Positions 16,686-25,165 of a stretch of 64,000 nucleotides of DNA are shown piece by piece. The stretch lies in NCBI GenBank assembly GCA_963740765.1, contig CAVUFN010000016.1:372001-436000 (forward strand), given 5' to 3'. Numbering within the stretch: the first letter of the stretch is position 1; each line of letters begins with the position of its first letter. Origin of the DNA: DATLGB01 sp963740765 (GTDB lineage Bacteria; Actinomycetota; Thermoleophilia; Solirubrobacterales; Solirubrobacteraceae). Made by a program: the position numbers and the translations under genes. A model generated the notes under the pieces. It was not told the DNA's origin. It ran no database searches and saw nothing but the letters and a program-made list of their open reading frames with translations.

Positions 16686-17775
16686 GCTCGGGGCGGGAGT
16701 GGATCGGGCCGTCGGCCTCGGCGAGACGGCCGCCGGCGCGGCCGGCGCGCATGGCGAGGATCTCGGCGAGGACGGCGACCGCGGTCTCCGCCGGCGTGCG
16801 TGCGCCGACGTCGAGCCCGCACGGCGAGGCGATGCGGCCGAGGTCGGCCGCGCCGGCCGCGTGCAGGCGCTCCGTGCGGTCCTCGTGGGTGCGGCGGCTG
16901 CCGAGCGCGCCGATGTAGCCGGCCTGGGTCTGCAGCGCGCCGAGCAGGGCGGGCTCGTCGAACTTCGGGTCATGGGTGAAGACGAGGATCGCGTCGCGCG
17001 GTCCGAGGTCGGCCTGCTCGAGGTACTCCCGCGGCCAGCTCACGACGACCTCGGCGTGCTCGGCGAAGCGCGGGCTCTGCGCGAACGCCTGGCGCGCGTC
17101 GACGATCGTGACTCGGTAGCCGATCTCCGTGGCGGCGCGGGCGAGCGCGGCGGAGAAGTCGATGGCGCCGAAGACGACCATCCGCGGGGGCGTCGCGAAG
17201 GCGCGGATCGCCACCCGCAGGTCGGACCCCATCGTCTCGCCCTTGGCGCTGTAGCGGCGGATCGCCGACCGGCCCTCGTCGAGGAAGCCGCGCGCGTCGC
17301 GGACGACGTTGGCATCGAGCAGCTCGCCGTCGAAGGAGCCGACGCAGGCGTCCTCGCGCACGGCCATCAGCGCGCCCGCGGCGGGACCGTCGAGCAGCGT
17401 GGCGAGGGCGACCGGCCGCTCGGCCGCGATCGCGTCGCTGACCGCGTCCAGCACCTCGCGCGCGTGCAACTCGGCGACGAACACGCGCACCGTTCCGCCG
17501 CACATCAACCCGACCCCGATGGCCTGCTCGTCGCTGATCCCGTACGTCGCGACGCGCGGCGGCGCGCCCGCAAGGATGCCGTGCGCCTCCTCCACCAGCG
17601 CCCCTTCGACGCAGCCGCCGGTGACCGACCCCTCGATGCGCCCCTCGTCGTCGACGAGCATCTGCGCGCCCGGCTCGAGCGGTGCCGATCCCAGGCTCTC
17701 GACCAGCGTCGCGGCGACCACGCGCCGCCCCTCCCCCAGCCAGTCGAGCGCCGTCGTCAGCGAGCGGTCCACCAT
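16675..17775 (-). CDS. XdhC/CoxF-family protein
   Basis: A 366-residue protein with the two-domain XdhC layout. The N-terminal domain has ATLVESLGSAPLEPGAQMLV and SVTGGCVEGA, where the conserved Cys sits. A C-terminal Rossmann-type domain has MVVFGAIDFSAALARAA, VVVSWPREYL, VFTHDPKFD and YIGALGSRRTHEDR. Family members bind molybdopterin cytosine dinucleotide and insert sulfurated cofactor into xanthine dehydrogenase-like enzymes. No molybdenum hydroxylase subunits are in the window, so its partner is encoded elsewhere. ATG 17775 is preferred over an in-frame GTG at 17784. The last codons overlap the palindromic repeat. Confidence 0.88.
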   Translation of the reverse strand: MVDRSLTTALDWLGEGRRVVAATLVESLGSAPLEPGAQMLVDDEGRIEGSVTGGCVEGALVEEAHGILAGAPPRVATYGISDEQAIGVGLMCGGTVRVFVAELHAREVLDAVSDAIAAERPVALATLLDGPAAGALMAVREDACVGSFDGELLDANVVRDARGFLDEGRSAIRRYSAKGETMGSDLRVAIRAFATPPRMVVFGAIDFSAALARAATEIGYRVTIVDARQAFAQSPRFAEHAEVVVSWPREYLEQADLGPRDAILVFTHDPKFDEPALLGALQTQAGYIGALGSRRTHEDRTERLHAAGAADLGRIASPCGLDVGARTPAETAVAVLAEILAMRAGRAGGRLAEADGPIHSRPERVA

Positions 17776-17785
17776 GGCTCGCACG

Positions 17786-18193
17786 TTAGGCGGGGAGGCG
17801 CTCGTCGAAGCGCGGGAGCCCGTCGTCCGGGATGGGCTCCCACGGCGCCGCGTAGGCGACGAACTGGCGCGCCTGCGGGCGGACGCCGGGGTCGCCGTCG
17901 ATCGCGGACATGCGCACGACGGCGACGTCCCCGGTGTCGGGATCGCTGGCGAACAGCGCCGAGCCGCACAGCGCGCAGAAGCACTTGTCGAGCCCGCCGG
18001 GCGACCACTTCCCGACGTGCTCCTCGCCCTCGGTCAACGCGAAGGAGCCGGGCACGATCCGCGCCGACGCCTGGGCGGCGGTGCCGGTCCGGGCCTGGCA
18101 GCGCGTGCAGTGGCAGTACGCGGCGGCCGTCGGCGGCTCGGCGAGCTCGAAGCGCACGGCGCCGCAGCCGCAGCCTCCCGTCAGTGCGCTCAT
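17786..18193 (-). CDS. GFA-family (glutathione-dependent formaldehyde-activating-like) zinc protein
   Basis: A 135-residue protein with the CENP-V/GFA zinc-binding pattern: GGCGCGAVRFE, then CHCTRCQARTG, then CFCALCGSALF. This gives the seven or so cysteines of the two-zinc fold. The family is named for Gfa, but most members have unknown substrates. Its start overlaps the stop of the rhodanese gene by 4 bp, so the two are co-transcribed; xdhC follows 10 bp after its stop. Confidence 0.87.
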   Translation of the reverse strand: MSALTGGCGCGAVRFELAEPPTAAAYCHCTRCQARTGTAAQASARIVPGSFALTEGEEHVGKWSPGGLDKCFCALCGSALFASDPDTGDVAVVRMSAIDGDPGVRPQARQFVAYAAPWEPIPDDGLPRFDERLPA

Positions 18194-18534
18194 GGAGCGA
18201 GCGTACCCACGAACCCACCGATCAGATCGGTCGCGTGCGGATGTCCGAGTTGCTTCAGTGTGGCGGCGGCGAGGCTCGACTGGTAGCCCAGGTGGCAGAC
18301 GATCACCAGCGGCTTCGCCGGGTCGCTGACGCGCGGGTCGCGGGCTTCGCAGGCCGGGTCGCAGCGCCACTCGAGCACGTTGCGCGGGATCCGGATCGCC
18401 CCGGGCAGCTCGCCGTCCTGCGCGATCTGGTCGTCGGCGCGGATGTCGACGAGCACGGCGTGCTCCGGGAGCGTGTCGAGCGTGACGCGGTCCAGACCGG
18501 CGCGGGCGGTGGCGAGCAGGTCGTCGACGGTCAT
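18190..18534 (-). CDS. Rhodanese-like domain protein
   Basis: A 114-residue single-domain rhodanese. The catalytic loop VIVCHLGYQSS carries the sulfur-accepting Cys. The HAVLVDIRADDQ and GAIRIPRNVLEWR segments are the usual CH2A/CH2B-like blocks. Such proteins transfer sulfane sulfur to cyanide, thiols or biosynthetic partners. The gene is coupled to the GFA gene and divergent from alkA with only 19 bp between starts, so the promoters must overlap. Confidence 0.85.
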   Translation of the reverse strand: MTVDDLLATARAGLDRVTLDTLPEHAVLVDIRADDQIAQDGELPGAIRIPRNVLEWRCDPACEARDPRVSDPAKPLVIVCHLGYQSSLAAATLKQLGHPHATDLIGGFVGTLAP

Positions 18535-18553
18535 CGACTGCCACCCTTGCACG

Positions 18554-19360
18554 GTGCGCCTGGACTTCACACCGCCGTTGTTCCCCGACAACCTGTTCGG
18601 GCACCTCGTCGCCACCGCCGTCCCGGGCGTGGAGGAGTGGCGGAACGGGTGGTACCGGCGGACGGTGCGGCTCCCGGACGGGCCGGCGATCGTCGCGGTG
18701 GGCTGGCGGGACGGCCGCGTCGAGATGCGCGGGCCCGAGGCGGCGATCGAGGGGTGCCGGTTCCTGCTCGACCTCGACGCCGACCCGGCGGCGATCGACG
18801 CGGCGCTGGCGGAGGACCCGGTCCTGGCGCCGCTGGTCGCCGCCGCCCCCGGGCGGCGGGTCCCGCGCACGCTCGCACCGGAGGAGATGGCGCTGCGTGC
18901 AGTGCTCGGCCAGCAGGTCTCGACGGCGGCGGCGGCCACGCACGCCGCCCGGCTGGTGCGCGACGCCGGCGAGCCGATCGACGACCCCGACGGCGGGCTG
19001 ACGCACCTGTTCCCCACCGCAGCGGCGGTCGCGGCCGTCGATCCCGAGTCGCTGGGCATGCCGCAGTCGCGGCGGCGCACGCTGCTCGGGCTGGCGCGCG
19101 CGCTGGCGGACGGGCTGGACCTCGAGGACCGCGAGGCGCTGCTGGCGCTACGCGGGATCGGGCCGTGGACAGCGGAGACGATCGGGATGCGCGCGCTCGG
19201 CGACCGCGACGCCTTCGTCGCCTCCGACCTCGGCGTGCTCGCGGCGATGAAGCGCCTCGGCGCGCCGGACCCGGACCGCTGGCGCCCCTACCGCGCCTAC
19301 GCCGTCCAGCACCTGTGGGCGACGTCAGACCACGCGGTCAACCGCCTGCCGCCCGGCTAG
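18554..19360 (+). CDS. DNA-3-methyladenine glycosylase II (AlkA-type)
   Basis: A 268-residue HhH-GPD glycosylase. The helix-hairpin-helix is LRGIGPWTAETIGMRALG and the catalytic aspartate follows in DAFVASDLGV. The preceding block, EEMALRAVLGQQVST, is the AlkA signature. The N-terminal ~90 residues form the AlkA_N-like domain (NGWYRRTVRLPDGPAIVAVG). It removes alkylated purines during base excision repair. GTG 18554 is used because it precedes LDFTPPLF, the natural N-terminus. Its 3' end overlaps the convergent FAD gene by 36 bp. Confidence 0.92.
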   Translation: MRLDFTPPLFPDNLFGHLVATAVPGVEEWRNGWYRRTVRLPDGPAIVAVGWRDGRVEMRGPEAAIEGCRFLLDLDADPAAIDAALAEDPVLAPLVAAAPGRRVPRTLAPEEMALRAVLGQQVSTAAAATHAARLVRDAGEPIDDPDGGLTHLFPTAAAVAAVDPESLGMPQSRRRTLLGLARALADGLDLEDREALLALRGIGPWTAETIGMRALGDRDAFVASDLGVLAAMKRLGAPDPDRWRPYRAYAVQHLWATSDHAVNRLPPG

Positions 19361-20653
19361 CGCGAGGCGCGCGGCGCGGTCGCGGGCGGCGGTGCGGGCC
19401 TCGGCAGCGGCCTGCTCGAGGACGAGCGCTCGGTGCGCGCCGCGCCGGGCCAGCGCGCGGCCGAGAAGCGCCGCGGACCGGCGGGCGGTGAGCACCTGGG
19501 CCGGCCGCCGGGAGCGGGAGAAGACGTCGACCATCGCGCTGGCCAGCGCGGGGCGGGTGGCGGCGGCGCGGTAGAGCTCGGCCTCGAGCGGCGAGAGCGC
19601 CTCCGCGCGCCCGACCCCGTTGGTCCACTGGTAGACCTCGAGGCATTCGCGCTCGCGGCGGCGCGCCCACCGGCGCAGCGCGCGGTCCAGCGCCCGCGGG
19701 TCGTCGAGCACGGGTGCGACCGCCTCGCCGAGCAGCCGGCCGTAGCGCAGCGCGTCGCGGATGCCCTGCGCCGTGACCGGGTCCTTGAAGTGCCCGGCGT
19801 CCCCGGGCAGCGCCCAGCCGGGTCCGGCCGCGCGGCGGAAGTAGGAGGTGGTGTCGACCGCCTGGCGGACCTTGGCCGCCTGCCGGCACCCGGCGAGGCG
19901 CTCGCGCAGCCCGGGGAACGCGGCGATGGTGTCGGCGTAGGCGCCCTGCAGGTCGTCCCGGAACGCTTCGACGCGCGCCACGGGCGGCATCAGCAGCACC
20001 AGGACGAGGCCGCCGTCGCACGGGAAGACCGTTCCCAGCTCCTGGCCCTCGCGCCACTGGGCGGCGACCGTGCGCCAGTCGTCGTGGGCGTCCTCGAAGT
20101 AGGCGAAGTAGCACGCGCGGCCGTTCGGGTTCGACCGGAGCGGGTCGAGCGCGCCGACCGCCTGCGCGACCGTCGACCGGCGCCCGTCGGCGCCGACCAC
20201 GAGCGGAGCGCGCAGCTCCTCGTCCCCCACCCGGACGCCGGTGACCCGGCCGCCCTCGACCAGCACACCGGTGACGGCGGTGCGCTCGCGGACGTCGGCG
20301 CCGGCCGCGCGAGCCGTGTCCACCAGCGCGGCGTCGAGCCCCGAGCGGCGCACGCACAGGCCGTAGTCGATGCCGTCGACCGGCGTGTAGGTCGCCCGCA
20401 CCGTGTGGCCTCCCGCGTGCATGCGCGCCTCCGGGAGCCGCGGCGCACCCGTCGCCTCGACCGCCGCCAGCGCGCCGGCGCGCGCGACCTCGGCGACACC
20501 GCCGGCGAACAGCAGATGGGTCGACAGCGTGTCCGACGGGAAGCGCGCGCGGTCGAGCACCACGACCCGGCGCCCGGCCCGCGCGAGGGCGATCGCCGTC
20601 GCGCTGCCCGCACAGCGCGCGCCGACGACGATCGCGTCAGCTCTGGACGTCAA
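19325..20653 (-). CDS. FAD-dependent oxidoreductase (geranylgeranyl-reductase/PHBH-like)
   Basis: A 442-residue flavoprotein with an N-terminal dinucleotide-binding motif (IVVGARCAGSATAIALARAG), RFPSDTLSTH, the VGADGRRSTVAQAVG second FAD motif and WALPGDAGHFKDPVTAQGI as the third. This is the PHBH/geranylgeranyl-reductase fold. The Cys in GARCAG is typical of the geranylgeranyl-reductase-like branch. Its start overlaps the stop of the next flavoprotein by 17 bp. Given the nearby carotenoid genes, an isoprenoid or quinone substrate is likely but unproven. Confidence 0.82.
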   Translation of the reverse strand: MTSRADAIVVGARCAGSATAIALARAGRRVVVLDRARFPSDTLSTHLLFAGGVAEVARAGALAAVEATGAPRLPEARMHAGGHTVRATYTPVDGIDYGLCVRRSGLDAALVDTARAAGADVRERTAVTGVLVEGGRVTGVRVGDEELRAPLVVGADGRRSTVAQAVGALDPLRSNPNGRACYFAYFEDAHDDWRTVAAQWREGQELGTVFPCDGGLVLVLLMPPVARVEAFRDDLQGAYADTIAAFPGLRERLAGCRQAAKVRQAVDTTSYFRRAAGPGWALPGDAGHFKDPVTAQGIRDALRYGRLLGEAVAPVLDDPRALDRALRRWARRRERECLEVYQWTNGVGRAEALSPLEAELYRAAATRPALASAMVDVFSRSRRPAQVLTARRSAALLGRALARRGAHRALVLEQAAAEARTAARDRAARLALAGRQAVDRVV

Positions 20654-22379
20654 GCGCGTTGGGCTGCCCGGCCTTGTAGAGCTCGGCGTCCGCCTTCTTG
20701 GCCGCCTCGAACTCCGGCGGGCGGTAGAGCGTGAACATCTCGGCGCGCTCGGCGTTCGAGTCGACCGTGTCCAGCAGCGCGTTGACCGCGGCGCGGCCGG
20801 ACTCGTTGGCTCCCTCCATCGTGGCCAGATCGACGTCCGTCTGGACGTAGTCGCCGGCCAGGAACAGGTTGGGGACCTTGGTCTGCGCCGTCGGGCGCTT
20901 CTCCCACGAGCCGATCGTGTTGACCAGCAGCGGCGTCTCGTTGGAGTTGCGGCCGCGCTTGGGGTGCCAGTGGATGCCCGGGTCGAGGAAGCTCGAGTGC
21001 ACGATGTCGTCGGGCAGCTTGTCCCCCGCCGTCTTGTGCTCCTTGATCTGCGCCCACACCTCGGCCGCGACCTCGTCCTTGCTGCACTGCTTGGCGGGCT
21101 TGCCGAACAGGATCCCGGGGGCGTCCCAGTTGGAGATGTCGACGCTCAGCGTGTCCTTGACCGACCCGTCGCCGTAGTCGCGCGGGAAGTCGCGGCCGGC
21201 CCAGAACTGCGCCTGGTTGAGGGCGGTCAGCGCCCACGGCGCGTCGATGAACGTGATGTGGCCGTGGGTGATGTCGACCCGCTCGCGCAGGAAGTACTGG
21301 ATCCCGCTCATCCAGTCGTAGGCGAGCTCGTGCATGCCGGCGAGGCTGGGGTCGAGCTTGAGCAGCCGCGGGTTGAGCAGGCGGCGGATGCGCTCGACCG
21401 GCATGGCGGAGATGAACCAGTCCGCCTCGATGTCGTGCCCGCGCTTGGTGGTCGCGCGGTCGATGCGGCCCTTGCGCACGTGCAGCCGCCGGACCTCGTG
21501 ACCGACCTTGAACCGCACTCCGAGCTTGCGCAGCTCGACCACCCACGGGTCGATCCACGCCTCGTTGGTCGGGGCGTTGAGGACGCGGTCCAGCGCGCCG
21601 TCGTTGCCGCGCTGCTGGATGTTGTAGATGAACGCCTCGGCCATGTGCCCGATGGTCCGCGCGCTGGCCACGGTCTCCTTCGCGGCCACGAGGTTGCGCG
21701 TCAGCCCGGCGGCGATGACCGTCTTGTACTCGTCGGACTTGCCCTCGGCCTTCACGAAGTCCCACCAGCTCGTGTTCTCCCACTGGCCGAAGCGCCGCTC
21801 GTCGCTGGAGGTCAGGAAGACCGCCACGCGGTTGAGGAAGAACTGCAGCTCCTCGGGCGGGACGCTCGAGCCGTTGAACATCTCCGCGAGGAAGCCGGCG
21901 GTGTTCGTCGGCGTGCCCGCGTTCGGGTAGGGATCGGGGCCGAGGCCGAACGGCCCCGCGTCCGCCCGGCCGTCCGCGCGCAGGAACTTGCCGCCCGTCG
22001 CGTCGACCATGTTGTCGTGCACGCCGTTCTCGTTGCCGGCGAACGGGATGCGCCGCATCGAATCGGGGACGTGGTGGTAGAAGCCCGGGAAGAAGCGGAA
22101 GCCGTGCTCGCCGGGCAGGTCGCGCCGGCCGCCTCCCGCCGTCCCCTTCGCCGGGATCGACCGTGCCTTGCCGCCGAGCGCGTTGCGCTCGTAGACCGTG
22201 ACCTTGAAGCCACGCTCGACCAGCTCGTGCGCGGCCGCCAGCCCGGCCATGCCGCCCCCGAGCACGGCCACCCGCTTGCGCTTCCTCCGCCTCGCCTGCG
22301 CCGCGGGCACCCGCGCCGCCGCCAGCCCCGTCCCGATGACCGCGCCGTCGCGCAGCAGCTCCCGCCGAGTCCTCTCCAT
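20637..22379 (-). CDS. Tat-exported amine-oxidase/phytoene-desaturase-like flavoprotein
   Basis: A 580-residue FAD protein. The N-terminus MERTRRELLRDGAVIGTG then LAAARVPAAQA resembles a twin-arginine signal. It is followed by KRVAVLGGGMAGLAAAHEL (FAD-binding) and the EHGFRFFPGFYHHVPDSMRR block found in hydroxysqualene-dehydroxylase or carotenoid-desaturase-like proteins. The third FAD contact is NLFLAGDYVQTDVDLATMEGA. Similar proteins act on polyprenyl chains. ATG 22379 is chosen because the longer frame to 22415 runs across the intergenic operator. It is divergent from a TetR gene, which probably controls it. Confidence 0.82.
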   Translation of the reverse strand: MERTRRELLRDGAVIGTGLAAARVPAAQARRRKRKRVAVLGGGMAGLAAAHELVERGFKVTVYERNALGGKARSIPAKGTAGGGRRDLPGEHGFRFFPGFYHHVPDSMRRIPFAGNENGVHDNMVDATGGKFLRADGRADAGPFGLGPDPYPNAGTPTNTAGFLAEMFNGSSVPPEELQFFLNRVAVFLTSSDERRFGQWENTSWWDFVKAEGKSDEYKTVIAAGLTRNLVAAKETVASARTIGHMAEAFIYNIQQRGNDGALDRVLNAPTNEAWIDPWVVELRKLGVRFKVGHEVRRLHVRKGRIDRATTKRGHDIEADWFISAMPVERIRRLLNPRLLKLDPSLAGMHELAYDWMSGIQYFLRERVDITHGHITFIDAPWALTALNQAQFWAGRDFPRDYGDGSVKDTLSVDISNWDAPGILFGKPAKQCSKDEVAAEVWAQIKEHKTAGDKLPDDIVHSSFLDPGIHWHPKRGRNSNETPLLVNTIGSWEKRPTAQTKVPNLFLAGDYVQTDVDLATMEGANESGRAAVNALLDTVDSNAERAEMFTLYRPPEFEAAKKADAELYKAGQPNALDVQS

Positions 22380-22396
22380 GGCGCCAACTGTACATC

Positions 22397-22414
22397 TGAC
22401 TATCCGAATCGTCA
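22397..22414. promoter_or_regulatory. Candidate TetR operator
   Basis: TGACTATCCGAATCGTCA is an imperfect 18-bp inverted repeat (7 of 9 positions pair) centred between the divergent flavoprotein and TetR genes. A TATGAT hexamer at 22416-22421 could be the -10 for the TetR gene; it would make a near-leaderless mRNA from ATG 22430. Confidence 0.4.
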
Positions 22415-22429
22415 ACTATGATCGGCCGC

Positions 22430-23032
22430 ATGACCCCGGTGCGGTCCTACGGCGGCGTGAGCGCGGAGGAGCGGGTGGCCGGTCGGCGCGCGCGCCTCAT
22501 CGAGGCGGGGCTCGAATGCTTCGGGACCGTCGGGGTGGCCGGCACGGGCGTCAAGGACGTCTGCCGCGCGGCGGGCCTCACCGACCGCTACTTCTACGAG
22601 TCCTTCAAGGACGGCCGCGCGCTCTTCCTCGCCGTGTTCGACGCGGTGACGGAGGAGCTGTTCGCCGCGGTCGCGTCCGCCGTGATCGCGGTGCCGGCGG
22701 TCCCGGAGGACCAGCTGCGCGCCGCGATCGGCACGTTCCTGCAGGCCCTCGCCGACGACCCGCGCCGCGCCCGCGTCGTGTTCGCCGAGGCCGCCGCGGC
22801 CGGGCCGGACGCCGTCGCGCACATGCACCTCACCCTGCGGCGCTTCACCGATCTCGTCGAGGCGACCGCGCGCGCGCACCTCACCGACGGCACGCCGGCT
22901 CGCGTGCTGGCGCTGTCCCTGGTCGGCCTGCTCGAGCGCGCGATCGTCGAGCGCGCCGCCGGCGAGCTCGACATCGGCATCGACGCGCTCACCGAGGAGT
23001 GCGTCGCGCTGTACGTGAAGCTGCTGCGCTGA
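22430..23032 (+). CDS. TetR-family transcriptional regulator
   Basis: About 200 residues. The HTH is RLIEAGLECFGTVGVAGTGV then RAAGLTDRYFYESFKDGRAL, with the diagnostic YFYESF recognition helix. The effector domain is short and Ala-rich. An ATG at 22418 is also in frame; 22430 is preferred because 22416-22421 looks like a -10 box. Divergent to the Tat flavoprotein. Its 3' end overlaps the lycopene cyclase gene by 44 bp on the opposite strand. It probably regulates the flavoprotein operon. Confidence 0.85.
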   Translation: MTPVRSYGGVSAEERVAGRRARLIEAGLECFGTVGVAGTGVKDVCRAAGLTDRYFYESFKDGRALFLAVFDAVTEELFAAVASAVIAVPAVPEDQLRAAIGTFLQALADDPRRARVVFAEAAAAGPDAVAHMHLTLRRFTDLVEATARAHLTDGTPARVLALSLVGLLERAIVERAAGELDIGIDALTEECVALYVKLLR

Positions 23033-24131
23033 GCGCCGCGCGCGCGAACGGCAGCGACGGCAGCGCCGCCATCACGCGCGCCTCGTCGGCCGGGGACGAA
23101 TGGTCGGACATGAAGCGCGCGAAGGCGTCCGCGGGAACGTCGGCGACCAGCGTGCGGAAGTGCTCGGGGAACGCGCCCGGGTCTGCGGCGAGCGCGTGGA
23201 GGAACACGGTGTCGAGTGCGGCCCGCCGGCGCGAGGCGGCGTGGCGCGGCAGCGGCGCGCCCGTCCTGATGGCTCGCGCGAGCGCCCGCGAGTGGGCCTG
23301 CACGCGCGAGAAGGCGTAGCCGCTCGATGGCCGCAGCGCGCCGCCCGCGATCCCGATCGCGGTCGTCCGAGGCGAGCGCAGCGCCGCGAACGGCTCCGTG
23401 GTCATCGGCAGCCGGCCGCGCTCCTCGCCGAGGATCGCGTACGCGTCGGGCAGGTAGTCCCGCAGGACGTCGCGGCGCTCGTCCGGCGTCGGTCCGCCCG
23501 GCGCGAAGGACGTGTGCTCGACGAGCGCGCGGGTCGGCGAGTACGGCAGCACATAGACGAACTGGACGCCGTCGGGGAGCTGCGGCGTGCGGTAGTCCAT
23601 GAGCGTGGCCACGTCCGGGTCGAACGTCGGCACCTCCGTCTCCACCTCCCACCCGAGGAACGCCTGCCACAGCGCGACATGCGAACGGGAGGACCGCTCC
23701 CTCGTCCGCACGACCGGGCTGCCGAGGGCGAGACCGTCGTGGACGAGCCCGCGCAGCTCGCCCGCGTCCGTCCGCGCCCAGCCGTCCCCGATCTCCCGGA
23801 CGGTGACGCCGAGGCGCAGCTCGACGTTCGGCGCGCGCTCGAGCTCCTCCAGCGCGGCGGCGTAGAAGGCGTCGGACGGGATGTGGACGTAGGCGCGGCT
23901 CTTCGAGGTCGCCCGGGCGGACCCGGTCTCCGTGCGCACCTCCCAGGTGTCCCACCGATGGGTGGCGAGGTCGAGGAACGGCGTGTCCGGCGCGGCCCAG
24001 GTGCACCAGGTGCGATCGCGGCCGAACTCGGTGCGGCGGTCGACGACGACGATGGGCTCGCCGACGCCCTCGCGCACGAGCGCGACGGCCAGGCTGAGCC
24101 CGGCCAGCCCGGCGCCGAGGACGATCTGCAT
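22989..24131 (-). CDS. crtY: Lycopene cyclase (CrtY-type)
   Basis: A ~380-residue flavoprotein cyclase. The N-terminus QIVLGAGLAGLSLAVALV is the dinucleotide-binding fold. DRTWCTWAAPD matches the conserved tryptophan-rich block after it. LMDYRTPQLPDGVQFVYVLP and RALVEHTSFAP are typical CrtY/CrtL segments. The GIAGGALRPSSGYAFSRVQ block is the family's third FAD/cyclase motif. It closes the end rings of lycopene to beta-ionone. Starts at 24143, 24140, 24134 and 24131 are all possible; the last is closest to the fold. It lies divergent from the idi-crtI-crtB run. Confidence 0.9.
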   Translation of the reverse strand: MQIVLGAGLAGLSLAVALVREGVGEPIVVVDRRTEFGRDRTWCTWAAPDTPFLDLATHRWDTWEVRTETGSARATSKSRAYVHIPSDAFYAAALEELERAPNVELRLGVTVREIGDGWARTDAGELRGLVHDGLALGSPVVRTRERSSRSHVALWQAFLGWEVETEVPTFDPDVATLMDYRTPQLPDGVQFVYVLPYSPTRALVEHTSFAPGGPTPDERRDVLRDYLPDAYAILGEERGRLPMTTEPFAALRSPRTTAIGIAGGALRPSSGYAFSRVQAHSRALARAIRTGAPLPRHAASRRRAALDTVFLHALAADPGAFPEHFRTLVADVPADAFARFMSDHSSPADEARVMAALPSLPFARAALSAAASRTARRTPR

Positions 24132-24154
24132 CATCGACATCATCGCGGGCGGCG

Positions 24155-25165
24155 GTGGCGTCCGTAGGCCAGGTAGTGATCGCCGACGTCTCCGACCGCA
24201 AGGCCGACCACCTCCGGGATGCCGCCGGGCCGGGTGTGCTGCACGCGGCCGGGACCGGGCTCGACGCCGTGCGGCTGCGGCACCGCGCGCTGCCGGGCCA
24301 CGACCTCGACGACGTGACGCTGGCCACGCGCTTCCTCGGCGTCGACCTCGGCGCGCCGGTGATGATCGGGGCGATGACGGGCGGGACCGCCGAGGCCGCC
24401 GCCATCAACGCCGCGCTGGCCGGCGCCGCCGAACGGCACGGCCTGCCCATGGCGCTGGGGTCGGGGCGCGCACTGCTGCGCGATCCGTCGCTGCTGGACA
24501 CCTACGTCGGCGGCGCCAGGCCGCCGCTGCGGTTCGCCAACCTCGGCGTCGTCGGGCTCGAGCCGGAGGCCGCGACGCGGCTCGTCGACCTCCTCGGCGC
24601 GGACGGGCTGTCGGTGCACCTCAACCCGATCCAGGAGGCCGTCCAGCCCGAGGGCGAGCCGGACTTCGCGGACGCGCTGGACCGGATCGCCGCCGTTGTC
24701 GCCGCACTGGCGCCGTTGCCGGTGCTGGTCAAGGAGGTCGGCTTCGGGATGGACCCGGAGGACGTCGTGGCGTTGACGCGCATCGGGGTAGCGACCGTCG
24801 AGGTGAGCGGATCCGGAGGCACCAACTGGGCGCTGGTCGAAGGGCGCCGGAACCCAGCGACGGGTGCGCTGGCGGCGCCGTTCGCCGACTGGGGCGTCCC
24901 CACGACGCGCGCGCTGGCCGGCGCGCGGGCGGCGGCGCCCGACCTGCCCCTCGTCGCATCCGGGGGGATCGCCGACGGCGTTGCGGTCGCGAAGGCGCTC
25001 GCCCTCGGCGCCGACCTGGCCGCGATCGCCCGCCCGTTCCTGCTCGCCGCCCGCGAGGACCGCGTCGACGCCGCCGTCACCCTGCTCCTCCGTCAGCTGC
25101 GCATCGCGACCTGGGCGGCGGGTGCACCTGCGGCCGCCGCCCTCGGCCCGGAGCAGCTGGCGTGA
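24155..25165 (+). CDS. fni: Type 2 isopentenyl-diphosphate delta-isomerase
   Basis: A 336-residue FMN enzyme interconverting IPP and DMAPP, the entry to carotenoid synthesis. Conserved blocks are SDRKADHLRDA, PVMIGAMTGGT, PMALGSGRALL, HLNPIQEAVQPEG, LVKEVGFGM, VSGSGGTNW and VASGGIADGVAVAKALALGAD, in family order. The start may be GTG 24155 or GTG 24176; the latter has AGGCCAGG just upstream but at short spacing. The stop TGA overlaps the crtI GTG start (GTGA), showing translational coupling. Confidence 0.92.
   Translation: MASVGQVVIADVSDRKADHLRDAAGPGVLHAAGTGLDAVRLRHRALPGHDLDDVTLATRFLGVDLGAPVMIGAMTGGTAEAAAINAALAGAAERHGLPMALGSGRALLRDPSLLDTYVGGARPPLRFANLGVVGLEPEAATRLVDLLGADGLSVHLNPIQEAVQPEGEPDFADALDRIAAVVAALAPLPVLVKEVGFGMDPEDVVALTRIGVATVEVSGSGGTNWALVEGRRNPATGALAAPFADWGVPTTRALAGARAAAPDLPLVASGGIADGVAVAKALALGADLAAIARPFLLAAREDRVDAAVTLLLRQLRIATWAAGAPAAAALGPEQLA

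Noticed and set aside
23932..25162. The crtI frame extended far upstream, opposite and across the isomerase gene
   Set aside because: The extension is low-complexity and overlaps a clear type 2 IPP isomerase; GTG 25162 with a GTGA overlap is the natural start.
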